Below are positions 14,701 to 16,223 of a stretch of 16,223 nucleotides of DNA, one piece after another (the first letter of the stretch is position 1; every line of letters begins with the position of its first letter). The stretch is from an uncultured bacterium (GTDB taxonomy: Bacteria; Pseudomonadota; Alphaproteobacteria; Rhodospirillales; Rhodospirillaceae). The stretch covers positions 1 through 16,223 of the forward strand of contig CAITZE010000007.1 in assembly GCA_903896775.1 (NCBI GenBank). The letters run 5' to 3'. The position numbers were made by a program, and so were the translations under genes. A model generated the notes under the pieces. That model worked only from the letters and a program-made list of their open reading frames with translations, made no database searches and had not been told where the DNA came from.

Positions 14701-15249
14701 GGTCAGCGGATTGCGGCGAGAGCCGGGGCGCAGGCGCATCACCTCCCAGAATTTCTCAAAGTCATGCGTCGCGGTGCGGCCTTCGATCTTGTGTTTGATG
14801 GCGTCGGGCAGTTCATCGTAGGCCGCATGCATGTTGCGGAACTGGGTTTCACCCACGGATTTACCGTTGCGCACCGGCACCGCCTGCGCATGCAGCACGT
14901 TCGCCAGGGCGATGTCCTTGCTGTACGACATGTCGGTGTGCCAGCCCTGGCCCGCATCGTTCAGCCCGACGGGCTTGCCATCCGAACCGATCTGGTTCGA
15001 CAGGATCATGATCTCCGGGAAACCGGGCTCGAAATACAGGTTGGCGACGTTGACTTCCAGGTCACCGAACCGGCTGGCGAACGCCCGGAATGCGGGCGTT
15101 TCGAACGTTTGCTTCGGGAAACACAGGACGCCATGCTGACCGAGTGCACGCAGCACATTTTGAAAATCGCTGTCCGGCAGCGGGTTCGCCAGATCGATGC
15201 CTTCGACCCGCGCCCCCAGGGTCTGGCCGCTCGGAATTATGTCCATCAT
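14395..15249 (-). CDS. Chimeric ORF: TauD/TfdA dioxygenase N-terminal half fused in frame to IF-3 C-terminal domain
   Basis: The ORF has 284 residues. Residues 1-about 183 match the N-terminal part of Fe(II)/2-oxoglutarate-dependent TauD/TfdA dioxygenases, with the facial-triad HxD as H104 and D106 in QGWHTDMSYSKD, then LANVLHAQAVP, GETQFRNMHAAYDELPD and THDFEKFWEVMRLRPGS. The distal His and the 2-oxoglutarate-binding Arg should follow but are missing. From residue 184, EEQKRKNEARKKQKVIEVKE through MKRFLEEGDKVKVTLRFRGR to GRQIVMVVAPK is the complete IF-3 C-terminal domain with part of the linker. The IF-3 N-terminal domain is absent. IF-3C alone contacts the 30S subunit. The ribosome binding site GGAGAAGGAGA (15264-15254) belongs to the dioxygenase gene, and the adjacent ATGs at 15249 and 15246 are equally possible starts. 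It is either a real fusion or an assembly chimera, and dioxygenase activity is not expected. Confidence 0.9.
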   Translation of the reverse strand: MMDIIPSGQTLGARVEGIDLANPLPDSDFQNVLRALGQHGVLCFPKQTFETPAFRAFASRFGDLEVNVANLYFEPGFPEIMILSNQIGSDGKPVGLNDAGQGWHTDMSYSKDIALANVLHAQAVPVRNGKSVGETQFRNMHAAYDELPDAIKHKIEGRTATHDFEKFWEVMRLRPGSRRNPLTEEQKRKNEARKKQKVIEVKEIKLRPNIDDHDYDVKMRAMKRFLEEGDKVKVTLRFRGREMAHMALGHQLLARVKADFETDAKVEQEPRSEGRQIVMVVAPK

Positions 15250-15268
15250 TGCTTCTCCTTCTCCGAGT

Positions 15269-16156
15269 CTATGCCACTGTGGTCAATTGCACGACCGCCG
15301 CCACGACGTCGTTCGGGTTTTCCCGCGACAGGAAGTGCCCTGCACGCGGGGTCAAATGCCGGGTCATTCCGCCGGTGAACAACCGGTCGCGCGGGATCGA
15401 ACTGGCTGGCGCACCGACACCGTCTTCCTCGCCATGCAGAACGATCGTTGGCACGGAGATAGGCGGTAACGCTGCCAGTGCGGATTCGATCGCGTCGTAG
15501 GCAGGGTCACCAGGGGCATTGCCATAACGGTGCCGATAGGACTGGATGGTCACATCGACGAAGTCCGAATTGTCGAAACTGGCAACGGTTGCCTGCAACG
15601 TTGCGTCGTCGAACGCCCAGTTCGGCGACCATAGCCGCCACAGCAACCGGGTCAGCTCCGCCCGGTTCATTGTCAGCCCCGCACGTCCGCGTTCGGTATG
15701 GAAATACCACTGATACCAGTAACGATGTTCCTGTTCCGCCGACGCGGGTTTTCCCGATGCCGCAATGTCCTGGATACCGTAACCTGTGATGGAAACCAGC
15801 CCGGTTACTCGTTCTGGCCACAGCGCCGACACAACGCACGCCGCTCGGCCACCCCAGTCATAGCCGACCAGGATCGCCTTCGGAATCGACAGCGCATCCA
15901 TAAAATCCCGGACATCGGCGCCCAGGGCCGCTTGCTGTCCGCTGCGCGGTGTGGTCGCGGACAGGAACCGGGTTTCGCCGAATCCGCGCAACCAGGGAAC
16001 CAGCACGCGATATCCGGCGGCAGCCAGTGGCGGCGCGACGCCGTCGTAGTCGTGCACATCCGACGGCCAGCCGTGCAGCAGGATCACCGCCGGGCCGTCG
16101 GCCGGACCGGATTCCAGATACGCGATCTCCAGAACCGGGGTACGGATCGTTTTCAT
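15269..16156 (-). CDS. Alpha/beta hydrolase, epoxide hydrolase-like
   Basis: This is a 295-residue alpha/beta hydrolase. HGWP (28-31) is the oxyanion-hole motif. The nucleophile elbow GYDWGG (98-103) has Asp100 instead of Ser, which points to the epoxide hydrolase/haloalkane dehalogenase branch. The acid is probably Asp245 in LHGEEDGVGAP, and His274 in AGHFLSREN completes the triad. Tyr-rich HRYWYQWYFHTERGRAGL (144-161) in the cap resembles the ring-opening Tyr region of epoxide hydrolases. No signal peptide is seen, so it is cytoplasmic. Its ATG overlaps the stop of the SDR gene as ATGA, and the dioxygenase ORF starts 19 nt after its stop, so the three form a catabolic-looking operon. The substrate is unknown. 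Confidence 0.9.
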   Translation of the reverse strand: MKTIRTPVLEIAYLESGPADGPAVILLHGWPSDVHDYDGVAPPLAAAGYRVLVPWLRGFGETRFLSATTPRSGQQAALGADVRDFMDALSIPKAILVGYDWGGRAACVVSALWPERVTGLVSITGYGIQDIAASGKPASAEQEHRYWYQWYFHTERGRAGLTMNRAELTRLLWRLWSPNWAFDDATLQATVASFDNSDFVDVTIQSYRHRYGNAPGDPAYDAIESALAALPPISVPTIVLHGEEDGVGAPASSIPRDRLFTGGMTRHLTPRAGHFLSRENPNDVVAAVVQLTTVA

Positions 16157-16223
16157 AGCGCCAGGAATCCGCCATCGACCGGCAGAGTCACGCCGGTCAC
16201 GTAACGGGCCAGATCGGATGCCA
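16153..16223 (-). CDS. Short-chain dehydrogenase/reductase, 3' end only
   Basis: The last 23 codons before the window edge read ASDLARYVTGVTLPVDGGFLAL and a TGA stop. The pattern (S)D-ARYVTG-TL-VDGG is the conserved C-terminal signature of classical SDR oxidoreductases. The stop overlaps the hydrolase ATG by 2 nt (ATGA), showing an operon. The catalytic and NAD(P)-binding parts lie outside the window, so the substrate cannot be inferred. Confidence 0.88.
   Translation of the reverse strand, partial: ASDLARYVTGVTLPVDGGFLAL

Noticed and set aside
14500..15378. 292-codon plus-strand ORF over the dioxygenase/IF-3 region
   Set aside because: It is antisense to recognisable domains on the minus strand and has no family features.

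Overview
The window looks like chromosomal DNA from an alphaproteobacterium. The LepA, PheS, PheT, L20 and L35 proteins are of proteobacterial type, pheS, an ASCH-domain gene and pheT are linked, and coding GC is moderately high. I cannot name a genus from sequence alone. There is no phage, transposase, integrase or CRISPR array.

Layout. (1) Positions 1-1005 hold the 3' part of a streptogramin-lyase-like beta-propeller gene, interrupted by an in-frame TAG at 76-78 and closed by a strong intrinsic terminator. (2) 1194-3009 is a two-gene unit: a Tat-exported SoxC/SorA-type molybdenum sulfite dehydrogenase and its monoheme cytochrome c, overlapping by 14 nt. (3) 3102-6359 is one 1085-residue mosaic ORF: TPR repeats, the start of a glycan-biosynthesis-like domain, a headless sulfotransferase C-terminal part, more TPRs, and a SPINDLY/O-GlcNAc-transferase-like catalytic region. 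(4) 6450-6540 is tRNA-Ser(GGA) on the minus strand. (5) 6780-7148 is a small membrane protein. (6) 7202-13662, all minus strand, is a translation operon read rpmI-rplT-pheS-ASCH-pheT-lepA. It has a good sigma70-like promoter at 13827-13855, a leader with alternative hairpins, and a hairpin plus three tandem 16-bp repeats between rplT and pheS. (7) 13899-14315 is a DoxX-family membrane protein. (8) 14395-16223, minus strand, reads SDR (3' end only), epoxide-hydrolase-like alpha/beta hydrolase, then a TauD-type dioxygenase whose 3' half is replaced in frame by the C-terminal domain of translation initiation factor IF-3.

The main observation is the TauD::IF-3 chimera. The join lies at a stretch (about 14684-14700, residues EEQKR) where both families commonly carry the same residues. 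Neither parent is complete: the dioxygenase lacks the region of its distal iron-binding His, and IF-3 lacks its N-terminal domain. Either this is a real recombination that put the only visible infC under a catabolic operon, or it is a microhomology-driven assembly or amplification chimera. The TPR/sulfotransferase/OGT ORF has a second apparent domain junction near 4070-4090, and the first gene has a nonsense codon. Three damaged or hybrid genes in 16 kb make contig integrity the first thing to test. I found no convincing new defence or other undescribed system.
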